Shown: positions 26,258 through 35,347, counted from the stretch's first letter. The stretch: 64,000 nt of DNA from G965216905 sp965216905 (GCA_965216905.1 OZ244213.1:992001-1056000), one strand, 5' to 3'. Numbers and translations: made by a program. The notes: a model not told the origin generated them from the letters alone.

Positions 26258-27409
26258 TCAGCGGAGTCCGACGACCGCCTCCACCCATTCCACCAGACGC
26301 CGATCCAGCTCGACCCGATCGAAGTACTTCTCGGCTCGGGTCCGCGCCGCAACCGCCATCTGGCTGCGGCGATGCTCGTCGGAGAGAAGCGCGGCGACCG
26401 CATCGCCCAGCGCCTCGGGGTCACGTTCCGTCAGCACGCCCACGTCCGGGGTGATGATCGAGTCGACGCCCCCTCCCTGGTAGGCAACCGGCACCGAACC
26501 CGCGGCCAGGGCCTCGGCATAGATGATTCCGAAATGCTCCCGTTTCTCCGGTGCGGCGACCAGGAGACGGGCAGCATTCATCAAGGCGGTCTTGTCGTCG
26601 TCGGATACGTGTCCGAGGAAGCGCCCACGTGCGCCGATGGTGACCTGGAGCGTGGACCGGAGATCACCTTCGCCGATGAAGATGGTCGGGGCGTGTGCCG
26701 CGTACCGGTGGGTGGCGGCGACCACGTTCTGAGCGCCCTTGAGCTTGGTGACCGCCCCGGGGCTGATGACGAACGGCACCGAGATGTCATGACGCTGCCG
26801 GACCTCCGGGGCATCGCACGGATGCAACTCGTCGAGGTCGACACCGATCGGCAGCACGAGGAACCGGGCGGAGGGAAGCTCGATCAACGGCCGGACCAAC
26901 TGGTCGCGAACGTAGTCGGTGGTGACGATCACACCATCGGCAGCCCACATCGCCTGAACGATCTCGGCCCACACCCGGTCGTCGTAGCCGCCGAAGTGGC
27001 GCGGCTCGATGCCCGTGCCGTGGGCGAAGACCACCAGCGGGATGTGGTGCCGGCGAGCCACACGAGCCGCGGCGACGGCGCTGAGGCTCACATGGTGGGC
27101 AACGATGACATCAAAGCCGGCCGCGTGGGCCTCCAATGCCCGCTCGAGATCTGCCACGTGCACCATGGCCTCGTCGTAACTCATTTCCGGGACGCGGCGC
27201 TGCCGGTGAAAGCCGGGCAGGTACTCGTGAACGGGCAGCGCGGATCCCGAATAGGTGATATTCAACATCCACGCACCTGGCACGATCCGGTCCGAGTGCG
27301 GCACCGCGAAGGTCACGCGATGACCTGCCTCGGCCAGCGCTCGCACATGCTGCCGGGCCACCGTCCCGCTCCCCCGGCCGTGGTTCATCATCAGGACGGC
27401 GATGTGCAT
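26258..27409 (-). CDS. Glycosyltransferase family 4 (GT-B)
   Basis: A 383-residue GT-B enzyme. The N-terminal lobe has the glycine loop MMNHGRGSGTVARQ, and the C-terminal donor-binding lobe has the E-x7-E motif in EHFGIIYAEALAAG (Glu291, Glu299). No membrane segment or signal; probably a cytoplasmic enzyme that acts at the membrane face. It is first in a pair with the acyltransferase gene. The sugar and acceptor cannot be told from sequence. Confidence 0.9.
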   Translation of the reverse strand: MHIAVLMMNHGRGSGTVARQHVRALAEAGHRVTFAVPHSDRIVPGAWMLNITYSGSALPVHEYLPGFHRQRRVPEMSYDEAMVHVADLERALEAHAAGFDVIVAHHVSLSAVAAARVARRHHIPLVVFAHGTGIEPRHFGGYDDRVWAEIVQAMWAADGVIVTTDYVRDQLVRPLIELPSARFLVLPIGVDLDELHPCDAPEVRQRHDISVPFVISPGAVTKLKGAQNVVAATHRYAAHAPTIFIGEGDLRSTLQVTIGARGRFLGHVSDDDKTALMNAARLLVAAPEKREHFGIIYAEALAAGSVPVAYQGGGVDSIITPDVGVLTERDPEALGDAVAALLSDEHRRSQMAVAARTRAEKYFDRVELDRRLVEWVEAVVGLR

Positions 27410-27575
27410 GAGGGCAGGCTACGAAGCGCCGGCGCCTGGCGTCCATGGTCCAAAGGCCCTTCCTCAGCCTGATCGACCTCACCGCGCTCACGCGTTCGAA
27501 CCGGACACTGCGGCTCACTCGATCATCGCGACAGGTCGATCCGATTCGAGCTGCGGAACGAGATCGGGCGGCAGT

Positions 27576-27911
27576 TCAACGCGCGCCGGGCAGGGCCCGT
27601 ACCGCACGAACGCCCCGTTCGACCCATTCCGAAAGCGCCTCCCTCGTGGGGACCTGGCTCGAGTCGAGTCGCACCCACCCGGCCAGCGGTCGCCCGCGCA
27701 TCTCGGCCGGCCGGGCTCGCCCGGCTTCGATCAAATCCGTCGCCTCGGTCGCGTCGACGCGAACCATCAGACCGCCGCGGCCACTGGCGACGATCGCCAT
27801 CCGCCCGTCGAGGAGGAACGCCATGCCACCGAACATCTTCCGCTCGCTGATCCCGGGCGTACCCGCGAGCCGCTGTCGGAGCCGGTCGGCCAGCGCCTCG
27901 TCGAAGGGCAT
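27576..27911 (-). CDS. TfoX N-terminal domain protein
   Basis: A 111-residue protein matching the TfoX/Sxy N-terminal domain (PFDEALADRLRQRLAGTPG, KMFGGMAFLLDGRMAIVAS). In Gammaproteobacteria TfoX controls competence, but stand-alone N-terminal domains are common in Actinobacteria and have no known role. ATG 27911 is chosen because family members begin at this point; a GTG at 27947 overlaps the upstream gene. It lies 7 bases after the SnoaL-like gene and is likely co-transcribed. Confidence 0.8.
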   Translation of the reverse strand: MPFDEALADRLRQRLAGTPGISERKMFGGMAFLLDGRMAIVASGRGGLMVRVDATEATDLIEAGRARPAEMRGRPLAGWVRLDSSQVPTREALSEWVERGVRAVRALPGAR

Positions 27912-27918
27912 TCCCGGC

Positions 27919-28338
27919 TCACGGTCCTTCGGAGGGACGCGGCGCACCGCCCGGGATGTCGGACGAACGATCCCGAAGCTCGGCCAGAACTTCCGGCCAC
28001 CGCCGCCAGTCGAAGACCAAGGTGCTCGATCGGATCAGACCGCCCTCGAACTCCAGGAACTCGGCGCACAGCACCACACCCACCGCGGTGTCGGTGACCA
28101 GGTCGTACAGCAACGCGGCGCGATCTTCGGTGACGACGATCTCCCGAATCTCGGTCCGAACCGTGATCGGTGCCAGGTTCCGGAATCCTTGCACGAAGGC
28201 GTCCCGGCCCTCCGCTTCCGCGACAACGGTGCCCGCGAAGGTCGCCTGCGGATGAACCAACTCCCCCAGGCGGGAGAAATCGCCACGGCCGACCGCGGCG
28301 GAGTAGCGCTCGACCAGAGTCCGCACACTGGTTTCCAT
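27919..28338 (-). CDS. SnoaL-like (NTF2-fold) protein
   Basis: A 139-residue protein with the NTF2-like fold: helix VRTLVERYSAAVGRGDFSRL, pocket region LVHPQATFAGTV and sheet strands ITVRTEIREIVVTEDRAALL. Such proteins are small ligand-binding proteins or isomerases. ATG 28338 has AGAGGTGA upstream. It is divergent from the HxlR regulator across an AT-rich gap and is therefore its most likely target. Confidence 0.78.
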   Translation of the reverse strand: METSVRTLVERYSAAVGRGDFSRLGELVHPQATFAGTVVAEAEGRDAFVQGFRNLAPITVRTEIREIVVTEDRAALLYDLVTDTAVGVVLCAEFLEFEGGLIRSSTLVFDWRRWPEVLAELRDRSSDIPGGAPRPSEGP

Positions 28339-28437
28339 CTTCACCTCTCAACTCGATCCAACCGAACCTCGAAATCGGGTTCGAACTTTAAAAAGATATA
28401 GTTGAGCTGCTTTGGTTTTTCAAGTTAGACTGCTCCG
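28339..28437. promoter_or_regulatory. AT-rich divergent promoter region, SnoaL / HxlR genes
   Basis: The 99 bases between the two divergent starts contain an unusually AT-rich core (28382-28426) including TTTAAAAAGATATAG, unlike the surrounding GC-rich DNA. TATAGT at 28397-28402 is a possible -10 element for the plus strand. HxlR regulators commonly bind their own divergent promoter, so an operator is likely here, but I see no clear palindrome. Confidence 0.5.
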
Positions 28438-29082
28438 ATGCGCTCATACCGTCAGTACTGCGGACTGGCCCGTGCCCTCGACGTCGTGGGAGAGCGTTGG
28501 ACGCTATTGCTGGTGCGGGAACTCCTCCATGGACCACGCGGCTACAACCAACTGCTGGAAGGGTTGCCCGGTATCGCCACCAATCTGTTGGCCGATCGCC
28601 TTCGCAAGCTGACCGGAGTCGGCGTACTCGGGAGACGCAACGACGGTCGCTATGAGCTCACGCCCTGGGGAGAGGATCTTCGGGAGGCCGTCTATGCGCT
28701 CGGACGCTGGGCGGGCCCGCTGATGGCGCAACCCCGCGGGACGGACCACTTCCAGATCCACTGGCTGCACCACATGGTTGCGGCACGCTTCGACGGTCAT
28801 GACCCGGACCGTGTGGACCTGACGGTGGAGATGGCGGTCGAAGACGTCTTCACACTGGTATCCCGCCAGGGGCGCGTCCGCCTCGAGCCCGGGAGGCTCC
28901 CCCAGCCCCCCGATGTCGTGCTTTCGGGTCCCACCGAGCCGGCGGTCGGCCTGCTGCTGGGGCGGATATCCGAGCAGGTGGCCGTCGCCAGCGGGGTCAC
29001 GGTGCGCGGCTCCACCGACCGCCTTTTCGGCCTTCGCCCCAGAGGTGAGCAACACACCGCATCGCTCATCACCGGGGCCTGA
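28438..29082 (+). CDS. HxlR-family transcriptional regulator with C-terminal SCP2-like domain
   Basis: A 214-residue regulator. The winged helix of HxlR type covers residues 1-95 (YCGLARALDVVGERWTLLLV; LPGIATNLLADRLRKL), with the conserved N-terminal Cys (Cys7) that in some members senses reactive compounds. The C-terminal 110 residues resemble an SCP2 sterol-carrier-like lipid-binding domain (VDLTVEMAVEDVFTLV, later PDVVLSGPTEPAVGLLLG). Divergent from the SnoaL-like gene. Confidence 0.86.
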   Translation: MRSYRQYCGLARALDVVGERWTLLLVRELLHGPRGYNQLLEGLPGIATNLLADRLRKLTGVGVLGRRNDGRYELTPWGEDLREAVYALGRWAGPLMAQPRGTDHFQIHWLHHMVAARFDGHDPDRVDLTVEMAVEDVFTLVSRQGRVRLEPGRLPQPPDVVLSGPTEPAVGLLLGRISEQVAVASGVTVRGSTDRLFGLRPRGEQHTASLITGA

Positions 29083-29121
29083 GCCACCTCGACCGGCCGC
29101 GCCTTGTCCGGATCCTCGACC

Positions 29122-30204
29122 ATGATGTCGACGATGAAGAAGCGAATCGTCGGAATCGACGTGGCTCGGGCGATCGCCATCATCGGGATGGTCATGGCTC
29201 ACATCGGACCGCTCGGTGTCACCGACGATTCCGCGGCGGCGATCGCGTACCGGTCGGTCCACGGACGATCGGCGATTCTCTTCGGTCTGCTGGCCGGCGT
29301 CGGCGTCTCTCTGTTCCACGGGCGGTCGCGGGGCCGGGTGAGCACCACGCAGGCCATGGTGTGGCGGGCGGTGGTGTTGTTTCCGATCGGCGTGTGGCTC
29401 CAGAGCCTCGACACGCCGGTCGCCGTCATTCTCCAGTACTACGCCTTCTTCTTCCTCGCTGCCGCCGTGGCCGTACATCTCCCCGACCGGATGCTGATCG
29501 CTGGTGCGGTGTTCTCGGCACTCGTCGGTCCGCTGATGGTGTTGGGGCTGGCCGCCGCCGGTGTGAGCCGACCGCCGGTCCCCGAGTGGTATCAGGTGGA
29601 CCGCACCTTGTTCATGGTGCTGATCGCCGGGTACTACCCGCTGGTGACCTGGATGGCACCGTTGCTGACGGGTCTGTGGATCGGCCGGCGCGACCTGCGA
29701 TCGGACACCTTTTCGCTGCGGCTCGTCGGCGGCGGGTTGGCCGCCCTGGCCGTCGGATACATCGTGTCGGTGATGCTGATCGGCGTCGTCGGCGACCCGG
29801 CTACTTCGATGGATGTCCGGAGGTTGGCGGTCATCGAGCCGCACAATCAGATGCCGCTGTGGTTGCTGACCGCGACCGGTGCGGCCTGTGCAGTCCTCGG
29901 TTCCTCCCTCTTCGTCGCCCGGCGAGTCCCCCAGCTCATGGAGCCCTTGGTGGCGATGGGACGGCTGGCGTTCACCATCTACGTCGCGCACCTGGTGGTC
30001 TTCGAGGTGGATCCCGAGCGGCTGGTGCCCAACGAAACGTATGCGGATGCGTGGGCACGGATCGGCTGGTTCGTCGTCGTGGTCGCCATCGCATCCGTCG
30101 TCTACCGAAGGCTGGTGGGGACCGGTCCGTTCGAGTACCTGCTTCGGGCCCCGTGGGCAATCACCCGCCGCCGGTCGGCTTCGGAGACCAGAGCTGCCGC
30201 TTGA
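29122..30204 (+). CDS. DUF418/acyltransferase-3-like polytopic membrane protein
   Basis: A 360-residue membrane protein with 9-10 hydrophobic segments. The start (RIVGIDVARAIAIIGMVMAH) is typical of DUF418 and heparan-alpha-glucosaminide acetyltransferase-like proteins. The end has LVAMGRLAFTIYVAHLVVFE, a conserved His-containing segment. It probably moves acyl groups across the membrane; not proven for this group. Starts at 29104 (TTG), 29122 or 29134 are possible. Its last 44 bases overlap the convergent PPOX gene. Confidence 0.78.
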   Translation: MMSTMKKRIVGIDVARAIAIIGMVMAHIGPLGVTDDSAAAIAYRSVHGRSAILFGLLAGVGVSLFHGRSRGRVSTTQAMVWRAVVLFPIGVWLQSLDTPVAVILQYYAFFFLAAAVAVHLPDRMLIAGAVFSALVGPLMVLGLAAAGVSRPPVPEWYQVDRTLFMVLIAGYYPLVTWMAPLLTGLWIGRRDLRSDTFSLRLVGGGLAALAVGYIVSVMLIGVVGDPATSMDVRRLAVIEPHNQMPLWLLTATGAACAVLGSSLFVARRVPQLMEPLVAMGRLAFTIYVAHLVVFEVDPERLVPNETYADAWARIGWFVVVVAIASVVYRRLVGTGPFEYLLRAPWAITRRRSASETRAAA

Positions 30205-30601
30205 GCCCGGGGCCCAACAACCGAGCCAAGCCGACCGTCACCTCCACAAACGCCAGGTCGTCGTCCTCCGGTCCGCTCCAGAACGTGCTGAGGTCGAACG
30301 GCATCACCCCGGAATCCCAGATGGTGCGCCGAGCGTCGATCGACATATGCACTGTCGCCGCCCCGCGCACGAAGATCTCGCCGGGGCCGTCGCCGTCCAC
30401 CGGCCAATGAAACGCCACCTTCGGGTTCACCGCCAGGTTCCGGAACTTCTTCGAACTCGGACGGGTGGCAAACCAGATCGTCCCCTCCGAGAACCCCGGC
30501 GACACCACCGCCACGTGTGGATCCCCATCGGCATCGGCCGTGCCGACGTAGACGAGCCACGAGGTCGAACGGGCCGCATCAACGAACTCATCCCAGTGCA
30601 T
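30161..30601 (-). CDS. Pyridoxamine 5'-phosphate oxidase-family flavoprotein
   Basis: A 146-residue split-barrel flavin-binding protein (WLVYVGTADADGDPHVAVVS; TIWFATRPSSKKFRNLAVNP). The K-x-x-N-L pattern after the second strand is typical of F420- or FMN-dependent PPOX-fold enzymes in Actinobacteria. True pyridoxine biosynthesis is unlikely given its small size. It converges on and overlaps the DUF418 gene by 44 bases. Confidence 0.85.
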   Translation of the reverse strand: MHWDEFVDAARSTSWLVYVGTADADGDPHVAVVSPGFSEGTIWFATRPSSKKFRNLAVNPKVAFHWPVDGDGPGEIFVRGAATVHMSIDARRTIWDSGVMPFDLSTFWSGPEDDDLAFVEVTVGLARLLGPGLKRQLWSPKPTGGG

Positions 30602-30663
30602 GGGAAGAGTCTATTGACCCGACTGCGAACGGAGTCCGAGTCCCTCATACACTGCCGCGGCCA

Positions 30664-32337
30664 ATGACGGCCGTCGCACCGCTCCGCATCCGCAGATTCC
30701 GATCGCTGTGGATCGCCGCCATCTTCTCCAACCTCGGGTCCTTCTTCCAGGCCGTGGCCGGCGCCTGGCTGATGAAGGAACTGACCGACTCCTCGGCGAC
30801 GTGGGTCGGCCTCATGATTGCCTCCAACACACTGCCGCTCCTCTTTCTCGCCCTGATTTCGGGGGTGGTAGCCGATCTGTACGACCGGACCAAAGTCATG
30901 CTCGCCTCCCAGATCATGATGGGGCTGGCCGCCGGAGCGATGGCACTGACCACCTGGTTGGAGATCATCACGCCAGGCATGTTGCTGGCCCTGGGCTTGG
31001 TGCTCGGCATCGGCGTGGCCTTCAACCTTCCGGCGTGGCAATCGCTGGTGCCCGATCTCGTCCCGCGTGGCATGGTCGCCAGCGCGGTGGCGCTCAACTC
31101 GGCCGGGTTCAACGTGGCACGGGCGGTTGGTCCGGCGCTGGGCGGGCTGGCCGTGGCAACGATCGGCCCGGCCTTCGGGTTCGCTGTCAATGCCGCCAGC
31201 TATCTCGGGGTCGTCGTCGTGGCTGCATCGCTGTCCCGGCGGTTGACCGGCCCGGAGCGCACGGATTCGTCGATCTCGACCGCCATCGGCCTGTCGGTTC
31301 GATATACCCGCTTCCATCCTCCGTTCCGACGCCTCCTGGCCCTCGTCGCCCTCTTCGCGCTGACCTCATCGGTCGTGCAAGCGGTGCTGCCCAACCGCAC
31401 CGACGAGTTGGGCGGGGACGAGGCCACCTACGGCCTGCTCCTCGGAGCCATGGGGGCGGGAGCGCTGGTGGCGGCGTTGCTCCGACAGTCGATCACCGGT
31501 CGGCTGGGGAGGAGGTCCGTGCCGTCGACCATCTTCGGGTTCGGGGTCGGAGGGCTGATGGTGGGGTTGGCGCCGGGGCTGCCACTGGCGTTCGCCGGCA
31601 TGTTCGTGACGGGTATCGCCTGGGTTCTGACACTCACCACCCTCAACGCCACCAGCCAGCTCATGGCACCGGAATGGGTCCGGGGACGAGCGATGAGCCT
31701 CTACATGCTCTCGTTCTCGGGAACCGTCCCGATCGGTTCGATCGCCGCCGGCGCCCTCGCCGACTCGGTCGGGGCGGGAACCGCCACGGCCATTCTGTCA
31801 ACCGGTGCGGTGATGCTGGGGGTGGCGTCGTCGCGGTTCCGGGTTCCGTGGCTCGGTGAGCTGGAGACTCCGGAGTTCTCCGACGACCGACCAGAGCCCA
31901 CCCATGCCGACACCGAAGGTGGGCCGGTGATGATTCTCAACACCTGGATCCTCGACGCCGACCCCGGCCAACTCGAACGCTTTCTCGAGACGATGCAGCG
32001 GATCCGATTGGTCCGGCTCCGCACGGGCGCGTACCGATGGCGGCTGTATCGCAACGCCGACAACCCGCACCGTCTCACCGAGATGTTCCTGTGCGTTTCG
32101 TGGGATGAGCACGTCGCCCAACACCGACGGATCGACGACGCCTCTGCTCGCTTGCTGATCGAGGCCCGGGACTTGGATATCGACGGGGCACCACGCACCC
32201 GGCACCTGGTGGCGGTCGATTTGGAGGACCGCCAGGATGTTGAACTGCTCATGGCCGAGCACGACGACTGGCACCGTCACGACGGTTCCATCCCTCTCGA
32301 TCCGCCGCCGGAGCAACGAAGCCGTACCTCGGATTGA
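30664..32337 (+). CDS. MFS transporter (EntS/MFS_3 type) with C-terminal soluble domain
   Basis: A 557-residue exporter. Residues 1-400 hold about 12 membrane segments of the MFS_3 group (RIRRFRSLWIAAIFSNLGSF; GVVADLYDRTKVMLASQIM). A cytoplasmic domain of about 130 residues follows (VMILNTWILDADPGQLERFL; EMFLCVSWDEHVAQHRRI), resembling the antibiotic-biosynthesis-monooxygenase (ABM) dimeric fold seen in some EntS-like proteins. Probably a drug or siderophore exporter. ATG 30664 is preferred; the longer frame runs antisense through the PPOX gene. Confidence 0.87.
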   Translation: MTAVAPLRIRRFRSLWIAAIFSNLGSFFQAVAGAWLMKELTDSSATWVGLMIASNTLPLLFLALISGVVADLYDRTKVMLASQIMMGLAAGAMALTTWLEIITPGMLLALGLVLGIGVAFNLPAWQSLVPDLVPRGMVASAVALNSAGFNVARAVGPALGGLAVATIGPAFGFAVNAASYLGVVVVAASLSRRLTGPERTDSSISTAIGLSVRYTRFHPPFRRLLALVALFALTSSVVQAVLPNRTDELGGDEATYGLLLGAMGAGALVAALLRQSITGRLGRRSVPSTIFGFGVGGLMVGLAPGLPLAFAGMFVTGIAWVLTLTTLNATSQLMAPEWVRGRAMSLYMLSFSGTVPIGSIAAGALADSVGAGTATAILSTGAVMLGVASSRFRVPWLGELETPEFSDDRPEPTHADTEGGPVMILNTWILDADPGQLERFLETMQRIRLVRLRTGAYRWRLYRNADNPHRLTEMFLCVSWDEHVAQHRRIDDASARLLIEARDLDIDGAPRTRHLVAVDLEDRQDVELLMAEHDDWHRHDGSIPLDPPPEQRSRTSD

Positions 32338-32425
32338 CCCGCGACCATGCCGGGCGCGTGGGATTCGACAGCCGTCCGGCCGCCGAGGTGCAACCAGGCA
32401 CACGTCTTTAGGGTTCTTCTCTTTG

Positions 32426-32938
32426 ATGGATGATTTGTGCCGAGACCTCGCCCGTGACCTTGACCGGCACTTCCCCGACCTGGTCCGGGCGTTTCAGTCG
32501 GATGTTCACGCGGGCCTCAGCCGCATCCACGGTCAAGATGCCGAGGACCTCACCCAGGAGACGTTCATTCGGGCGTACCGCGCCCTCCGGGGCTACGACG
32601 CGCAACGTATCCGCGAGCTTCGGCTGCGGGGGTGGATCTGGACCATCGCGCTGAATCTCGGCCGGAATCGGGCACGGGACCGGGCACGACGCCCGTTCCC
32701 CGTCGAACTGAGGGATCGGCACGCCATCACCGATCCCGACCCACCCGACTCCGTGGCCTGGGACCGGAGACTGCGGTTGCTGAGCCGCCCGCAACGCCAG
32801 GCGGTGGTCCTTCGCCACGTGATCGGGCTCGAGTACGCGGAGGTGTCGCATGCGGTCGGACGACCGCTGGGAACCGTCAAGACCGACGTGCACCGTGGGT
32901 TGGCGAAGCTGCGCGGCATCATCGAGGAGGAGACATGA
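32426..32938 (+). CDS. ECF-type RNA polymerase sigma factor
   Basis: A 170-residue sigma-70-family protein with region 2 (about 17-85; DAEDLTQETFIRAYRAL) and region 4 (about 115-165; LEYAEVSHAVGRPLGTVKTD), and nothing else. No anti-sigma factor gene follows. Instead the stop overlaps (ATGA) the start of an alkyltransferase with a C-terminal Ada zinc domain. The 88 bases upstream may hold an autoregulated promoter, but I cannot define it. An ATG at 32426 fits the domain boundary. Confidence 0.9.
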   Translation: MDDLCRDLARDLDRHFPDLVRAFQSDVHAGLSRIHGQDAEDLTQETFIRAYRALRGYDAQRIRELRLRGWIWTIALNLGRNRARDRARRPFPVELRDRHAITDPDPPDSVAWDRRLRLLSRPQRQAVVLRHVIGLEYAEVSHAVGRPLGTVKTDVHRGLAKLRGIIEEET

Positions 32939-33669
32939 GCATCGAATCAGAGCTCGCCGGGCTGCGCCGTTCGCGGATCGACGTCGAGGACGCCGTCGTC
33001 CTCGGTGTCGGAATCGCCGACGGCTACCGACGCTACGAGTCGCCGGTCGGCGAGGTGGTCATCACCTTCAACGTCGAGGGTGTCTCGGCCGTCCGGCTTC
33101 CCAATGACCTCGACGAGTTGGAAGCGGACCGGAGACTGGTCCCCGCCCTCCCGCCGGCACGGTGGGATCGGATGATCGGACGAGCCATCGAAGAGGGTCG
33201 CCCGAGAGATCTTCCCCTCGACCTGAGGCGGGTGGGACCGTTCCAGCGCCAGATCCTCCGGCTGACCGGCGACATCCCCCGCGGCGAGGTCCGGCCCTAC
33301 GGCTGGCTGGCGAAAGAAGCCGGTAACCCTGGAGCCGTTCGTGCGGTCGGCTCCGCCATGGCCAGGAATCCCGTGCCGCTGATCGTCCCTTGTCATCGGG
33401 TCGTGCGCACCGATGGGACGATCGGCAACTACTCACTCGGCGGGCCGCACAACAAGGTGACCCTGCTGGAGCTGGAGGGACACGACCTGGACGTGATCGC
33501 CCGGTGGGCAGCGGCCGGGATTCGTTACGTGGGTTCAGCCACGACCGGGATCTACTGTCTGCCATCCTGTCGGAACGCCAGGCGCATCACCGACCGGCAC
33601 CGGGTGGAACTCCACAGCCGCGACCAGGCCGAGGACGGGTTTCGAGCCTGCGAGGTCTGTCGTCCCTGA
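32935..33669 (+). CDS. O6-alkylguanine-DNA alkyltransferase fused to C-terminal Ada zinc domain
   Basis: A 244-residue fusion. Residues 30-180 are an Ogt/MGMT domain with the suicide cysteine Cys153 in PCHRVV, which takes alkyl groups from O6-alkylguanine. Residues 195-244 match the Ada N-terminal zinc domain, with four Cys (208, 212, 239, 242), one of which in Ada accepts methyl from phosphotriesters and turns Ada into an activator. In Ada this domain is at the N-terminus and joined to an AraC HTH; here the order is reversed and there is no HTH. It is coupled (ATGA) to an ECF sigma gene, so it may sense methylation damage for that sigma factor. Confidence 0.9.
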   Translation: MSIESELAGLRRSRIDVEDAVVLGVGIADGYRRYESPVGEVVITFNVEGVSAVRLPNDLDELEADRRLVPALPPARWDRMIGRAIEEGRPRDLPLDLRRVGPFQRQILRLTGDIPRGEVRPYGWLAKEAGNPGAVRAVGSAMARNPVPLIVPCHRVVRTDGTIGNYSLGGPHNKVTLLELEGHDLDVIARWAAAGIRYVGSATTGIYCLPSCRNARRITDRHRVELHSRDQAEDGFRACEVCRP

Positions 33670-33686
33670 CGCCGGCGGGCGCTGAC

Positions 33687-34061
33687 TCAGCTGCCGTCCG
33701 TGAGCCGGTCGTTCACGCACTGCGTCGCCTCTTCCTCGGTGAGGTCGGGGTCGAGACAGTCGACGACCTCTTGGAAGACGTTGACGAGCAGAACGCCCCA
33801 CACGATGGCGATCAGCACGGCGAGCAGAGAGGTGATGATTCCGCCCAGTGCCAACCCGGCTCCTGCTCCCTCACCCCGCTTGATCTTGCCGCGCGCCACG
33901 AAACCGAGGACCAATCCGATGACCCCGCCGATCAATCCCAGGGGAAACAGGAACACGGCGAACAGGATCGACACCACCCCGACCACCAGGGCCGCCACCG
34001 CCAGGCCACTGGTCTGCGGAGGGACGGGATTGGATGGAGCCGGTTGACTCTCGTACGTCAT
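33687..34061 (-). CDS. DUF4190-like small membrane protein
   Basis: A 124-residue protein with a Pro/Ser-rich N-terminus (residues 1-18), two hydrophobic hairpin segments separated by GKIKRGEGAGAGLALGG, and an acidic C-terminus with two Cys. This is the layout of DUF4190 proteins, which sit in the actinobacterial membrane with unknown function. ATG 34061 has GGAGGTC upstream; the long frame beyond it runs antisense to the MBL gene. Confidence 0.8.
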   Translation of the reverse strand: MTYESQPAPSNPVPPQTSGLAVAALVVGVVSILFAVFLFPLGLIGGVIGLVLGFVARGKIKRGEGAGAGLALGGIITSLLAVLIAIVWGVLLVNVFQEVVDCLDPDLTEEEATQCVNDRLTDGS

Positions 34062-34171
34062 CAGGACCTCCCTTTGGCCACCAATGGTAGAAGGCCGGCT
34101 CATGAAGGTCGGGGAGCGTGCATAGCCGATGGGTATCGGTAGGGTCGCCGACACCGACCAAGGACGAACCT

Positions 34172-35014
34172 GTGGCAGGCGTGCACCCGCGTGATTCCGA
34201 TCGGCTCGATCGTCGGACCTTCTTGACGGATCTCGGAAGGGCCTCTCTCGCCGTGGTCGTACTCGGGGCCTGCTCCACCGATCCGGAAACCGTCGCCAGG
34301 GTGACCTCGGTCGGTGCTTCGTCCACCGACGGCGCAGCTGCGACGACCGCGTCTCCCACCACGGGCGATGTGGCTCCGTCGACGACCGGAGCCGCCGACC
34401 AAACCGGGACGACCGAGGCGACCGCATCCGACGCCTGGGAGCGGATCGACCTCAGGATCGTGTCGGCGTTCGTGGTGGTGCGCGCCGGCGAGGCGGTACT
34501 TGTCGACACCGGTCAGGAAGGTAGCTCGGCGGCCATACTCCAGGCGCTGGAGGGGTTGGGGGTGGGTTGGGCGGACCTCGCCACCGTGTTCGTGACCCAC
34601 GGTCATCCCGACCACGACGGAAGCCTGCGGGCGGTGACCCATCAGGCGCCGAATGCCCGCGTCTACGCCGGCGCCGAGGACATCCCCTCGATGGACTCCG
34701 AGACCGAGATCACCGCGGTCGAAGACGGCCAGGTCATCGCCGGCATGCAGGTGGTGACCACGCCAGGTCACACCCCGGGCCACATCTCGATCCTCGACCC
34801 CGACGCCGGATGGTTGCTGGCCGGGGACGCACTGAACGGGGCCGACGGAGCGATCATCGGACCCAACCCCCAGTTCTCACAAGACATGGATCAGGCGATC
34901 GAGTCGGTCCGCAAGCTGGGCGGGTTGGAGTTCGACGCGGCCGGTTTCGGGCATGGAGGGCCGATCACCGGCGGCGCCCGCACGCAGCTGGATGCGCTGA
35001 TCGCCACCCTCTGA
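34172..35014 (+). CDS. Exported MBL-fold metallohydrolase lipoprotein
   Basis: A 280-residue protein. The N-terminus has twin arginines (DRRTFLTDLG, Arg14-Arg15) and a lipobox ending in Cys34 (VVLGAC), so it is likely a Tat-exported lipoprotein, followed by an Ala/Thr-rich linker to about residue 85. The enzyme domain has the metal-binding THGHPDHDGS (His143, His145, Asp147, His148), then TPGHTPGHIS and LLAGDALNG. Substrate unknown. GTG 34172 is preferred because AAGGA at 34159-34163 lies well placed; an upstream GTG at 34118 is possible. Confidence 0.85.
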   Translation: MAGVHPRDSDRLDRRTFLTDLGRASLAVVVLGACSTDPETVARVTSVGASSTDGAAATTASPTTGDVAPSTTGAADQTGTTEATASDAWERIDLRIVSAFVVVRAGEAVLVDTGQEGSSAAILQALEGLGVGWADLATVFVTHGHPDHDGSLRAVTHQAPNARVYAGAEDIPSMDSETEITAVEDGQVIAGMQVVTTPGHTPGHISILDPDAGWLLAGDALNGADGAIIGPNPQFSQDMDQAIESVRKLGGLEFDAAGFGHGGPITGGARTQLDALIATL

Positions 35015-35035
35015 CCGGCCGGCACCGCTCGGCGT

Positions 35036-35347
35036 TCAGAGCAGCGCCTCCAAGGCCCAGAACGCCAGCATTCCTCCGAAGAAGCTCCAGAGGAACCCCC
35101 GGGTCCGCCACGCCAGCCAGACGGCCAGCGCCACGGCGACGACCCGCGACGGCGACGCGACGAACGCCCGAACGTCTGGCGTGAGAAGCAGGGAGGTCGT
35201 CAACGCCGCCAGCACCGGTGGTCCCACGTTGCGGATGATCCGCTCTCCCCAGTCCGGCAACCGTCGCGCTCCGACCAAGAGGACGAACGACGCCCGCGCC
35301 AGGTACGTTCCGAGTCCGGCGGCGGCGAAGACCAGCAGGGCGGTCAT
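35036..35347 (-). CDS. azlD: AzlD-family branched-chain amino acid exporter subunit
   Basis: A 103-residue protein with three or four hydrophobic segments (LLVFAAAGLGTYLARASFVL; VAVALAVWLAWRTRGFLWSF), the size and pattern of AzlD. ATG 35347 overlaps the azlC stop (ATGA). AzlC and AzlD together export branched-chain amino acids (BrnFE/AzlCD type). Confidence 0.88.
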   Translation of the reverse strand: MTALLVFAAAGLGTYLARASFVLLVGARRLPDWGERIIRNVGPPVLAALTTSLLLTPDVRAFVASPSRVVAVALAVWLAWRTRGFLWSFFGGMLAFWALEALL

